Shown piece by piece: positions 45,441 to 54,019 of a stretch of 64,000 nt of DNA. The position numbers were made by a program, and so were the translations under genes. This DNA is from Oculatella sp. LEGE 06141 (GTDB lineage Bacteria; Cyanobacteriota; Cyanobacteriia; Elainellales; Elainellaceae). The stretch's first letter is position 1, and the number at the start of each line of letters is the position of its first letter. The notes below the pieces were generated by a model that did not search any database, was not told the origin of the DNA, and saw nothing but the letters and a program-made list of their open reading frames with translations. Location: positions 22,309-86,308 of the forward strand of contig NZ_JADEWO010000029.1 of NCBI RefSeq assembly GCF_015207605.1, in the 5' to 3' direction.

Positions 45441-46559
45441 ATGCAATCCCTGAATCTTTTACGCAGCCAACTGCCCGCTTCTGCACCCAGTCGTTTGATC
45501 AATGTTCTGGAAGATATTGTGCAGCATGTTCAGATCCATGCAAACTTCTGTATTCACCATCCCAATTACAAACCCTTCGATTTGCCGGAGGAAGTTGCAC
45601 TTCGCTTTTTGCAAGCTCCATCCGACCTGCGAGATAAGTTTCTAAGTTTGCAGGTGCGAAGTTTTATTTATGGGTTGTACTACAACGGTTCTCTACAAAC
45701 CCTACTGGCACCAGACAACAACGTGAACAGCCGGGTGTTGCAACAAAATTTAGAGAATAACACCCTCCAGGGTATTGATCTGGAGTTTTATCAACGTTTG
45801 CATCAGAGCAACGCTGGACAGGGCTACTTCGATCCGGGATGGCAGGTGTTGCGGCAGGAAGAAGATGGCACTCTGGCAGTATTTAAGCATGATTTGACGC
45901 TGCATGTTGAGCGCGATCGCCACTTGCACCCCTCAGAACAGACTGCAAAACCAGGGGAGCAGGTGGCAATGCTGTTGCCCAAAAACCTGGTGCAGAACGG
46001 ATTTTATATGGCGATCGGCAATGCTGGCCCGGAAAGCAACAACACGGCTCAGGTAAAGATCGTGAGGATCTATTTCAACCTCAGTCCTGACGGGGCTGTA
46101 GCAATGATGACTGGTTTGACACAGCAGCTTAACCAGGCTCAAATTCCCTTTAGTTTCAAAGCTCTCTACAACTCGTCTGAGTATAAGCGTCACGATTCTG
46201 CGGTTCTGTACTTTGATCGCTCTCACTATGAAGCCGTCCGCCAGGTGTTGCAACCTCTCTACCAAGCGCATTGCACTTACTTTCATGAAGCAACTCCCCT
46301 GTTCACCAAAACCCTGGCTCCCGGTCTAGCCCTGGCCGAAGAACCCGCTCAGAAACTGACTGCCCAGGAAAGTTTTGGCATGAATCGCTGCCAACTGATT
46401 GCCAATGGCTTACTGCTGGCGCGGCTGAGTGGTGATGAGTCGCCCGAAAAGCGAATGACAGCCATTCTGGAACAATTTGCGCTCTTAGGGATTGCGCTCG
46501 AACTCCCCTACCTGAATCCCCATTCTGAGGACATTTATACTCCCCTGGATCTATGCTGA
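45441..46559 (+). CDS. HopA1-family protein, candidate phospho-Ser/Thr lyase
   Basis: 372 aa resembling the T3SS effector HopA1 family (conserved blocks: FLSLQVRSFIYGLYYNGS, VQNGFYMAIGNAGPESN, VRIYFNLSPDGAVAMM, LTAQESFGMNRCQLIANGLL). In class V lanthipeptide (LxmY) and thioviridamide (TvaD) clusters a HopA1-like protein eliminates phosphate from phosphorylated core Ser/Thr. Pairing with the kinase upstream supports the same role here, as inference. It begins 285 bases after the kinase; the next gene overlaps its stop by seven bases. Confidence 0.82.
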   Translation: MQSLNLLRSQLPASAPSRLINVLEDIVQHVQIHANFCIHHPNYKPFDLPEEVALRFLQAPSDLRDKFLSLQVRSFIYGLYYNGSLQTLLAPDNNVNSRVLQQNLENNTLQGIDLEFYQRLHQSNAGQGYFDPGWQVLRQEEDGTLAVFKHDLTLHVERDRHLHPSEQTAKPGEQVAMLLPKNLVQNGFYMAIGNAGPESNNTAQVKIVRIYFNLSPDGAVAMMTGLTQQLNQAQIPFSFKALYNSSEYKRHDSAVLYFDRSHYEAVRQVLQPLYQAHCTYFHEATPLFTKTLAPGLALAEEPAQKLTAQESFGMNRCQLIANGLLLARLSGDESPEKRMTAILEQFALLGIALELPYLNPHSEDIYTPLDLC

Positions 46560-47569
46560 TTGCTGACCTGTCAACTCCAGACCAAGCTCCATCTAATCCT
46601 GTTGATGTCCCCAACCCGATCGCCCCAGAGTCTGGCTTTTCTTTCTACCGCAAACTGGGACGAACCGATTTAACCGTCAGTTGCCTGGGTTTGGGCGGTG
46701 GCGGTGCCATCTCTAGCGAAGATACACTTTACGCCTTTGACCAGGGGATCAATTACTTTTTCTATTCCAGCGATTTGCATCATCATCTCTACCGTTCTAT
46801 GGCTGGCGCTCTGCATCAACTCTGTCGGCGGGGGGCTGCTCGACGCGAGCAAGTTGTTCTGGCAACGGTCACTTACATTAAAAATCCTGAAGTCGCACTG
46901 GCAGCTCTCCTGGATCAATTTCAGGAATTGGGAATTGATTATGTTGATGTGCTGTTTTGGGGCTGGATTGGCAAAGATGATGCTTCTGCTTTAGCGCAGT
47001 GTCTTAACCTGTCCCGCGACCTGCGGGGGCCTCATGCTCCCTACTGCCGGGTGATGGAAAGAATGTTTGGTGTGTCAGAACGCCTCAAGAAAATGGGAGC
47101 CGTTCGCTACATTGGTGCTTCGTTCCATGACCTGGATCTGGCGCAGCAGTGGTTAAACAGCCCTTTATTGGATGTGGTGATGGTGAGACACAATATCAGC
47201 CACCGTTCGGCTCAAAAAAAGATTTTTAGCCAATTGGATTCCACCGATCGCGATCGCCCCGGAATTGTCACCTTCAAATCCACCGGCTCCCATACCGGCT
47301 TGCTCTGGGAAGTTCCGGTGCCCCTGTCCCCAGGCTGCTGGCGACCCACTGCTCCAGACCTTTATCGCTACTCGCTGACTCAACCCTGTGTGGATATCTG
47401 TCTGACCGGCTTGAGATGCCGGGAAGAAGTGGATGCGGCAATCAAAGGCGTGCAGCAAGGTGGATTCACACCAACTGAAATCGAGTATCTCAATCTCTAT
47501 GGGGATCTCAGCCGTAACCGCCTCAATCCTCAGGAAATTCTCCCTGAAAAACTGATCTACCGTTCCTAA
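46553..47569 (+). CDS. Aldo/keto reductase-like protein with degenerate active site
   Basis: 338 aa with the aldo/keto reductase barrel: YRKLGRTDLTVSCLGLGGGG, GINYFFYSSDLHH, KKMGAVRYIGASFHDLD, NSPLLDVVMVRHNISHR. The usual catalytic tetrad (Asp-Tyr-Lys-His) seems missing. The GINFxDTA.xYG segment reads GINYFFYSSDLHHH, the ATK segment reads ATVTYIKNP, and the 'DL..xH' position reads VDVLFWGWIGKDD. This is a visual alignment. The gene overlaps HopA1 by seven bases and is probably co-translated. It could reduce dehydroamino acids by other chemistry, or be a peptide-binding scaffold; both are hypotheses. Confidence 0.8.
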   Translation: MLIADLSTPDQAPSNPVDVPNPIAPESGFSFYRKLGRTDLTVSCLGLGGGGAISSEDTLYAFDQGINYFFYSSDLHHHLYRSMAGALHQLCRRGAARREQVVLATVTYIKNPEVALAALLDQFQELGIDYVDVLFWGWIGKDDASALAQCLNLSRDLRGPHAPYCRVMERMFGVSERLKKMGAVRYIGASFHDLDLAQQWLNSPLLDVVMVRHNISHRSAQKKIFSQLDSTDRDRPGIVTFKSTGSHTGLLWEVPVPLSPGCWRPTAPDLYRYSLTQPCVDICLTGLRCREEVDAAIKGVQQGGFTPTEIEYLNLYGDLSRNRLNPQEILPEKLIYRS

Positions 47570-47734
47570 TGGCTTTTTAAACCACTAAAACACTTGTTTC
47601 CACTGTCGCAGTAGCGATCAAATCTCCCTTCCTTGACACCGTTCGGCTAACACTCACAGCGAAGTCTGATACCTGACATCTGGCACCTGCCGTAACAAAC
47701 TTTTTGACTTTGTCACCTTTAACCTGGTATCACC

Positions 47735-48523
47735 ATGGCAAGCACACTAGAACAGACTCCAACCCAATCTACCCAACCTACCCTGCCAGCGATCGCTCCT
47801 GCGACCGATGCAGAAATTCTGGCTTACTTACGCTGCACCTGCAAAATTGCAGAACTGTCTACTGCCGCAGAGCAAAATTCCCTGATTCTGAAATTGTGCG
47901 AACAATTCAATATCACCCTGTCCGATGAGGAGTGGCAGGCGGCTGGAGATGCCTTTCGAACGGAACACCGATTACTGGGTGCCACTGAAACCCTTGACTG
48001 GCTGAATCGTCAGCGGATTGCTGTAGAAGATTGGTCACAGGGCATTCGAGTCACATTGCTGACTAAAAAGTTGCAGGAGCATTTGTTTGGGGAAAATGTT
48101 GATAGTCACTACCTGAACAACCGTGAGCAGTACAAACGGGTTGCGGTTTCCCAAATTCTGGTAAACGAGTTGTCTGAAGCTCTGCGGTTACTTCAACTCT
48201 TGCGCCAGGAACAGGTTTCCTTCTGTGCAGCGGCATTGGAGTATTCCAAAGGCAAGCATTCTAAGGAAAATGGCGGTTTCGTTGGTGTGCGATTTTTAGC
48301 CGAATTGATTCCCGAAATTGCATCGGCGGTTGCCGATGCCGAAGTAGGGCAATTAGTGGGACCTATTTCTACCAAATTCGGTTGCCACATCGTTCGGGTA
48401 GAGAAATGGTTTGTGGCTGAATTAACCCCAGATGTTCGAGACTACATCCTTGCAACCTTATTTCAACTCTGGTTACAGAACCATGATTCTGTTGTTGCCC
48501 AGAGCTGGCAGGATAATTTGTAA
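47735..48523 (+). CDS. Parvulin-like peptidyl-prolyl isomerase of the peptide-export cluster, copy 2
   Basis: 262 aa, paralogous to 34218-34982. N-terminal SurA-like helices (ILKLCEQFNITLSDEEWQAAG, DWLNRQRIAVEDWSQGIRV), parvulin-like domain with VAVSQILVNELSEALRLLQ, SKENGGFVGVRFLAELIPEI and PISTKFGCHIVRVEKW. No signal peptide. Last gene of the plus-strand arm, 165 bases after the reductase-like gene, followed by a strong hairpin terminator. Role in precursor folding or export inferred from context. Confidence 0.85.
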   Translation: MASTLEQTPTQSTQPTLPAIAPATDAEILAYLRCTCKIAELSTAAEQNSLILKLCEQFNITLSDEEWQAAGDAFRTEHRLLGATETLDWLNRQRIAVEDWSQGIRVTLLTKKLQEHLFGENVDSHYLNNREQYKRVAVSQILVNELSEALRLLQLLRQEQVSFCAAALEYSKGKHSKENGGFVGVRFLAELIPEIASAVADAEVGQLVGPISTKFGCHIVRVEKWFVAELTPDVRDYILATLFQLWLQNHDSVVAQSWQDNL

Positions 48524-48575
48524 ATCTGGTATTTTCAAATCATTCATAACGGCGTTGCTGAGTTTGTATATGAAT

Positions 48576-48619
48576 GAATAGCAGGATGAATTGATCTGCT
48601 CCAATTCATCCTGCTATTC
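48576..48619 (+). terminator. Strong hairpin terminator closing the peptide cluster
   Basis: Perfect 17-bp arms GAATAGCAGGATGAATT (48576-48592) and AATTCATCCTGCTATTC (48603-48619), loop of 10 bases. No long T run follows, so it may act as a bidirectional stop or an RNA end-stabilising structure. Confidence 0.65.
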
Positions 48620-48668
48620 AGGGCTGTGTCCAAAAATGGGTCAGTGGTAAGGTAGACAAACCTAACCT

Positions 48669-48718
48669 GGTTGTGTCGCAAAAACTGGGGAATGGTAAGG
48701 TAAGCAGGACTAAACTCT
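48669..48718 (+). repeat. IS6-type element end (right of the RiPP cluster)
   Basis: GGTTGTGTCGCAAAAAC (48669-48685) then eight bases then GGTAAGGTAAG (48694-48704). It matches 34095-34136 on the opposite strand, including the spacing. No transposase remnant of that family remains inside it; an IS1 remnant follows. Confidence 0.6.
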
Positions 48719-48819
48719 CCTCTTAACCTTCCGATGTCTACTTCTACTCGGCAGTGGGTAGTGTGCTAGACCTGTGGACTTGAGGTAGAGTAGTTTTACC
48801 TCTAGCAACTCATGCTCCT

Positions 48820-49337
48820 ATGGTTTTGGAACCCGGTCTGTGCCCTGCTTGCCAAAGTTCCGATCTGGTCAAACATGGAACTTCAAAGGAGGGGACGGTT
48901 GGATTGGGTTGAGTCTGGCTTGTTCCAGTGGCTTAATTCTTGCCGCCTGCGTGGGCAAACACACCGATGCATTTATTGAGCAATTAGTAGTCAACACCGA
49001 AGGAAAGACCCCTTGCAAACAATTGAATACAGATGACTGGGGTGGATATGAGCGAGTGTTGTCACCAGAAATAGAACACTACATTGGCAAAGATAAAACA
49101 CAGCGATTGGAGCGGACGAATGGAAGATTACAACAACAAACGGGAAGATGGCATCGGCGACAGAATAAATTTGGCAAGGTATGGGAACAGACCAAAGTGA
49201 CGGCTCGGTTAGTCGTGAGTTACTTTAACTGGATCTGGAAACATAGCCGCTTCCAAACCACTGCTGCACAACGAGCAGGATTAACGACGCGATTGTGGAA
49301 TTGGCACGACATCGCCACTTATCCCACATTAATTTAA
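48820..49337 (+). pseudogene. IS1-family transposase remnant with internal deletion
   Basis: ATG 48820 opens MVLEPGLCPACQSSDLVKHG, the IS1 zinc-finger N-terminus, and stops after about 30 codons. In another frame the C-terminal half follows: GLSLACSSGLILAACVGKHT, LNTDDWGGYERVLSPEIEHY, TGRWHRRQNKFGKVWEQTKV, SRFQTTAAQRAGLTT. The segment between the zinc finger and the catalytic domain is deleted. Non-functional. Confidence 0.85.
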
Positions 49338-49347
49338 TGCACTACCG

Positions 49348-50035
49348 GATGTTGTTCTCGACATCGTTCCTTTTACAGAAGTACAAGCACAGAATGTTGT
49401 TCAGGTATTCAGCAACTGCACTCAGCGAATTGTTGCTATCAGCAGTGGAGATGTTTACCGTAACTATGAAGGGTTGCAAGGTCAAGGCAACCATCCTTCT
49501 GATCCAGTGCCCTTAGCTGAGGATGTACCACTGCGGGAAACGCGATACCCCTATCGAGACCTGGCGGAATTAAACTTCGAGTTTCAGCAGGACTACGACA
49601 GGATTTTGGTGGAACAGGCGCTAATGCAGCATCTGGACATCCATTGTACAATTCTCCGGTGTACAATTACTCCGGTTGCCAGCCGTGTATGGTTCTGGCG
49701 ATCGCCAGCATCGTTTTCTACCCTACCTTCAGCAAATGTTTGACCAGCAACCCATTCTATTGGGTGAGAAACAAGCTCGTTGGCGCTTCTCCCATGGCTA
49801 TGTGGAGAATGTTGCAGCGGCGATCGCACTAGCAGTCACGAACGATCGCGCAACAGGGCGTGTCTATAACGTAGGTGAGTCAAGAACCCCAACTTTATTG
49901 GAGCGAATTCAGACGTTAGGACGTTTGGTGGATTGGCATGGCGAGATGGTGATTCTTCCCAAAGACCAACTCCCGTCCCGTTTGCAAATGAATTTACAGT
50001 GGCAGTATTACCTGGCGATTGATATAACTCGTTGA
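49348..50035 (+). pseudogene. NAD-dependent epimerase/dehydratase remnant (5'-truncated, frameshifted)
   Basis: Begins inside the coding frame at DVVLDIVPFTEVQAQNVVQVF, IVAISSGDVYRNYEGLQGQG, with no Rossmann GxxGxxG N-terminus. The frame shifts near 49670 from HCTILR into LPAVYG and QQPILLGEKQARWRFSHGYV, then ATGRVYNVGESRTPT to the stop at 50035. These are short-chain dehydrogenase-type epimerase segments. The IS1 remnant ends ten bases before the break, so insertion of that element probably removed the N-terminus. Confidence 0.82.
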
Positions 50036-50090
50036 CCAATACGAGATAGGTAGATGATGATTTTCAAACGATAAAGAAATGGCATGACTT

Positions 50091-50495
50091 ATGGAACCAT
50101 ACATTAGCCTGATTACGCTTGGAGTTTCTGACCTTGTTCGTTCCACCGCCTTTTACAAACAGGGACTAGGTTTACCTGCGAAAGAAGAGTTTGAGGGCGT
50201 GACGTTCCTCAATCTTAGAGGAACCTGGTTGGCTCTCTATCCCCGTGAGGCACTTGCAGCCGATGCTCAAGTTTCAGCAGCAGGGAATGGTTTTTCAGGA
50301 CTCACTCTGGCACACAATGTGAAATCGAAGGAAGCCGTCGATTCCGTTCTTGAACAAGCAAAAGCGGCAGGAGCTACCATTCTCAAACCTGCACAAGATA
50401 CTGATTGGGGCGGATATTCTGGCTACTTCGCTGACCCGGATGATTATCTGTGGGAAGTCGCTTGGAATCCCCATTTTGATTTGACGACTGGATAG
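50091..50495 (+). CDS. VOC/glyoxalase family protein
   Basis: 134 aa with two beta-alpha-beta-beta-beta halves of the vicinal-oxygen-chelate fold: YISLITLGVSDLVRSTAFYK, NLRGTWLALYPREALAADAQ, then DSVLEQAKAAGATILKPAQD and GYSGYFADPDDYLWEVAWNP. The last segment is the typical metal- and substrate-facing strand. It may be an isomerase, dioxygenase or resistance-type binding protein; the subgroup cannot be told. It begins 55 bases after the epimerase remnant. Confidence 0.85.
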   Translation: MEPYISLITLGVSDLVRSTAFYKQGLGLPAKEEFEGVTFLNLRGTWLALYPREALAADAQVSAAGNGFSGLTLAHNVKSKEAVDSVLEQAKAAGATILKPAQDTDWGGYSGYFADPDDYLWEVAWNPHFDLTTG

Positions 50496-50534
50496 GATCA
50501 ATGATCAACAAAAGGTGTCATCGAAGCACGAATA

Positions 50535-51659
50535 ATGATTAGCAATTCTTTAGAGCTTAGAAGGCAGAAATATTTTGAAATTAGTTCGCAAATTGCTCGG
50601 CTTGATGATAGTAATTTGAATTCATTGTTTGACCAGAGTGAGTCGAATGAATCAAGTACAGGTTGGGGGATGAATCACATTATTGTCTTTGGGCAATCCA
50701 AAGTCTTTGTGAAACGTGTTCCGGTTACGGATATTGAATATGAAAACCTGTTTTCCACCAAAAACCTTTATAATCTTTCGACTGGTTATAACTATGGCGT
50801 TGGTTCGCCTGGTTTAGGAGTTTTCCGTGAATTGATAACCCATCTCAAAACAACCCATTGGGTCTTGGAAGGAGCGATCGCCAACTTTCCATTGATGTAT
50901 CATTATCGAATTCTTCCTTCTACTAAAAACTGTGCGAAGTTGGAAATTGACATAGAACATTGGGGTAATCATGCCAACATCAAAAAATATGTGTTAGACA
51001 GGGTACATGCCAAATATGAATTGGTTTTATTGCTGGAGTACATTCCCCACATATTAGAGACGTGGTTGCAAGAGAACCCCCACCAACTTCAGAAAACCCT
51101 CAATGATTTATGGAGGACGATCGCTTTTTTAAGAGCGAAAGGAATCATTCACTTTGACGCCCATTTCCGTAATATTTTGACGGACGGTGAGCAGATTTAT
51201 TTGACTGATTTTGGGTTGGCACTCGACAAGAGTTTTGCATTGACAGAAGACGAAACCGTTTTCTTTGAGCAAAACAGTTTGTATGACTATGGGGAAGTCC
51301 TGCGAAATTTGGGACATTTAATTCGATCGCCCTATGGTTCATGTTCTGAGAACGACAAGTACAGAATCATGAAGAAATATGGCATCAAAGACGGTTTACG
51401 ACCCTATGAAGTGGGAGCCATATTGCTCGATAACATTCAGCAGATTCAGGCTGATGGAGACATGGTTTTAGATGAGTTTTATGTTTCCAGCATCGTTAAA
51501 TACCGTAGCATTATTGCACTGATGCAAGCCTTCTTTACTGAGATGAGGGGAAGCGACCAAAAGGACACACAACTGCCTCACACAGAATTACGGCTGCTGC
51601 TCAACGAGGCTGGGTTGCTTCCAATGCAGACCCATAATCAAGCTACCGAGCAACCGTGA
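50535..51659 (+). CDS. Protein kinase-like protein
   Basis: 374 aa. The kinase catalytic loop is IIHFDAHFRNIL (HxD..xxN) and the metal motif LTDFGLALD (DFG), with a hinge LVLLLEYIPHILETWL. These predict a functional phosphotransferase of the eukaryotic-like/APH superfamily. The glycine-rich loop is not obvious (STGWGMNHIIVFG may stand in for it). No membrane segment. Partner unknown. It starts 40 bases after the VOC gene. Its stop codon overlaps an unrelated LuxR fragment in another frame. Confidence 0.7.
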   Translation: MISNSLELRRQKYFEISSQIARLDDSNLNSLFDQSESNESSTGWGMNHIIVFGQSKVFVKRVPVTDIEYENLFSTKNLYNLSTGYNYGVGSPGLGVFRELITHLKTTHWVLEGAIANFPLMYHYRILPSTKNCAKLEIDIEHWGNHANIKKYVLDRVHAKYELVLLLEYIPHILETWLQENPHQLQKTLNDLWRTIAFLRAKGIIHFDAHFRNILTDGEQIYLTDFGLALDKSFALTEDETVFFEQNSLYDYGEVLRNLGHLIRSPYGSCSENDKYRIMKKYGIKDGLRPYEVGAILLDNIQQIQADGDMVLDEFYVSSIVKYRSIIALMQAFFTEMRGSDQKDTQLPHTELRLLLNEAGLLPMQTHNQATEQP

Positions 51660-51813
51660 GCTAGAGGTATTACAGTATCTTGCCACCGGGATATTAAACC
51701 AGGCGATCGCCGATCAACCATTGGTCAGTCTTGCTGCCGTTGAATGGCACGCTCACGACATCTACGACAGGTTGGAGGTGAATAACCGCACTCAATCCGT
51801 TGCAAGAGACTAG
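51652..51813 (+). pseudogene. Orphan LuxR-type HTH fragment
   Basis: 54 codons encode NRELEVLQYLATGILNQAIA then SLAAVEWHAHDIYDRLEVNN and RTQSVARD before a stop. This is the C-terminal LuxR/MalT DNA-binding domain with no start codon or sensor domain. It overlaps the end of the kinase-like gene by eight bases. A relic of a LuxR regulator gene. Confidence 0.75.
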
Positions 51814-52111
51814 ACAAACCGGATGAACCACTATATTGAGCATGAGACTGGCGTGTGTTCTCAACGATCTCCCTGTGGGAAGACCCTGACCCTGATTCTG
51901 CTGCCTCGACACAACAAACCCAAAAGCAGCGAGAGCGGGAGTTCACCATTAAGCCTACAGCTTTGCGCTTTGAGTTTCGTCGGTCAACCAGATGCAGAAT
52001 CAGAGACGAATGGGGAATGCGTCAGGGTTGGGGTGTAGGTTAATTTAATCCTATCTGAGTAAGATGTTTATTAACACCTATGGTGAGAGAGATTGCCTCC
52101 TCTAATATTTC
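51814..52111. other. Noncoding stretch before the Ser/Thr kinase
   Basis: No gene with a start and domain seen. It contains low-quality frames and probably the promoter of the kinase gene. It may be further debris of the LuxR gene's neighbour. Confidence 0.4.
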
Positions 52112-54019
52112 ATGAATTCACCCAGTGTTTCAGATCCGTGGTTAGGTCGTCGCCTTGGTGACCAGCAGCGTTACCGCCTCGATCGGCGGTTGGGCAGTGG
52201 TGCTGTAGGGGATGTCTTTTTGGCGATGGATGTACGTCTTGGTCGGCGGGTTGCCATCAAAGTGCTCAAAGGTGCCCTCGCTAAATCAAAGGAGTTACTG
52301 GCTCGGTTTGAACGCGAGGTGGCTCTGTCCGTTGCGCTTGAAAGCGAACATATTGTACAAGTGATTGACTACGGAGTTGCCACAGGGGGGTTTCCGTTTT
52401 ATGTAATGGAATACCTGCAAGGGCAAACCTTAAGCCAACTGTTGAGCCGAACAGGTCGCCTGTCGATTGAACGCACTGTGACGATCGCCAATCAGCTTTG
52501 TGCCGGACTCAAGGTTGCCCATGAGGGAGTTACCCTGTGGAAGGAGGAGGCCACCGTCTCAGAACAGGTGAAGGTGATTCACCGCGACCTTAAACCCGCC
52601 AACATTTTTGTTGTCAATACTGCCCTCGGCGAGTTGGTCAAGATTCTGGACTTTGGCATTGCCAAGAAGCTACACACCACCGGGCAAGCCGAACAAACCA
52701 ACTTAACCCAGGCATTTTTAGGAACATTTCGCTACGCCGCTCCTGAACAGTTAAAGAATGCCTGGAACATTGACGAACGAGCCGATATCTACAGCCTGGG
52801 GATGATCCTCTACCAAATGCTGAGCGGCACCGAACCGTTTGGAATTGAGGCAAAAACATCATCTCAGTTGGAAATGTCCTGGGCAATGGCTCATGCGTCT
52901 GTGGAACCAACCCCGCTGCGTCAACAGCCCTACTGTCAATCATTGCCGCCCGAATTAGAAGCCGTGGTGATGCGCTGTTTATGTAAGCGATCGATCGATC
53001 GGTTTGCCTCTGTAGTGGAATTAGGCCAGGCTCTAAAGGCCATCGTCCAGGTGACTCGCGTGGCCTCGGTTACAGCATTTTCCCGTGCTGCCCAGGCGGA
53101 AGCGCTTGATCCAACCGTTTCTCAACCCCTGGTTCAGCGTCAAGATGCAACCATTCACCGTCCGCTAGCTCAGCTATCTTCACCCACGGCTGAACCCAGT
53201 CTCACCACGCAAGCGCCTTCTCACTTGGAACCAGAACGACCCGATGCCACAATCGTGCAGGGTTCTGGCAACCAGCCTAGACCCGACCAAACGATCGTGC
53301 AATCTACTACCGCTCCATCTCCTGCGGTGCCTCCAGGGGTTCCAGATGCCACGGTTGCCCAAACGCCTCCTGGAACAACGGACGGCACAATTGTTCAATC
53401 GCCGCCGTTGCAGCCACCCAAACCACCCAATACGACCATTCTTCAATCTCCCCCAACACCGGGATCACCGCCCGCAGGAGCCACGATTGTCCAAAATCCT
53501 GCCTATCGGAAACCGGGCAATGCCGATGCCACGATCGCCCAAACCCCACCGCAATCGATCGCACCTCGTCCAGATGCCACGATCGTACAGCCGTTTAAGT
53601 CCACTCCTTACCGGGATATGAACCAGGTAGATGAACCCCTGGCGCAAGTGCCACCGTTGCAGGGGAGAGAGGTTGCAGGTGCCCAACAGCACCAGGCTGG
53701 AGTTCAGGGAAATGCTCCTGTAAGAAACGGCTCCTTAGTATCGCAGGGGGTGCGCTGGCTCAAGTCAAGCTATGGCGATCGCCTCATTGCTCAGGCATCA
53801 GCTGATGTTAGACAAACATCCCGTCGGCTCTCCTCTGGTATTCTGGTGCCGCTGGGCGTTGGGTTTGCCGTTGGTTTAACCGTAATGGCTGGGGCTTACT
53901 TCTTTTTGCGGGCTCAGTTTCGTCAACATTTACCTCGGCAAAATCAGTCTTTACTCATCATGCATAGCACCGTACAGGACAGGCTTTCATTTCATGATGA
54001 TGGCCACAAGCTTGACTGA
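52112..54019 (+). CDS. Membrane-anchored Ser/Thr protein kinase with repeated TIVQ linker
   Basis: 635 aa. Kinase domain (about 15-310): RLGSGAVGDVFLAMD glycine loop, VAIKVLKG, catalytic HRDLKPANIFVV, DFGIAKKL and APEQL. Residues about 325-510 are a Pro-rich linker with about ten copies of a [DGN]-x-TI-[VAL]-Q motif (DATIVQ, DQTIVQ, DATVAQ, DGTIVQ, NTTILQ, GATIVQ, DATIAQ...). One membrane helix follows near 585 (ILVPLGVGFAVGLTVMAGAYFF) with a short outer tail. The Thr of each repeat is a possible phosphosite for FHA-type readers (inference). Confidence 0.92.
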   Translation: MNSPSVSDPWLGRRLGDQQRYRLDRRLGSGAVGDVFLAMDVRLGRRVAIKVLKGALAKSKELLARFEREVALSVALESEHIVQVIDYGVATGGFPFYVMEYLQGQTLSQLLSRTGRLSIERTVTIANQLCAGLKVAHEGVTLWKEEATVSEQVKVIHRDLKPANIFVVNTALGELVKILDFGIAKKLHTTGQAEQTNLTQAFLGTFRYAAPEQLKNAWNIDERADIYSLGMILYQMLSGTEPFGIEAKTSSQLEMSWAMAHASVEPTPLRQQPYCQSLPPELEAVVMRCLCKRSIDRFASVVELGQALKAIVQVTRVASVTAFSRAAQAEALDPTVSQPLVQRQDATIHRPLAQLSSPTAEPSLTTQAPSHLEPERPDATIVQGSGNQPRPDQTIVQSTTAPSPAVPPGVPDATVAQTPPGTTDGTIVQSPPLQPPKPPNTTILQSPPTPGSPPAGATIVQNPAYRKPGNADATIAQTPPQSIAPRPDATIVQPFKSTPYRDMNQVDEPLAQVPPLQGREVAGAQQHQAGVQGNAPVRNGSLVSQGVRWLKSSYGDRLIAQASADVRQTSRRLSSGILVPLGVGFAVGLTVMAGAYFFLRAQFRQHLPRQNQSLLIMHSTVQDRLSFHDDGHKLD

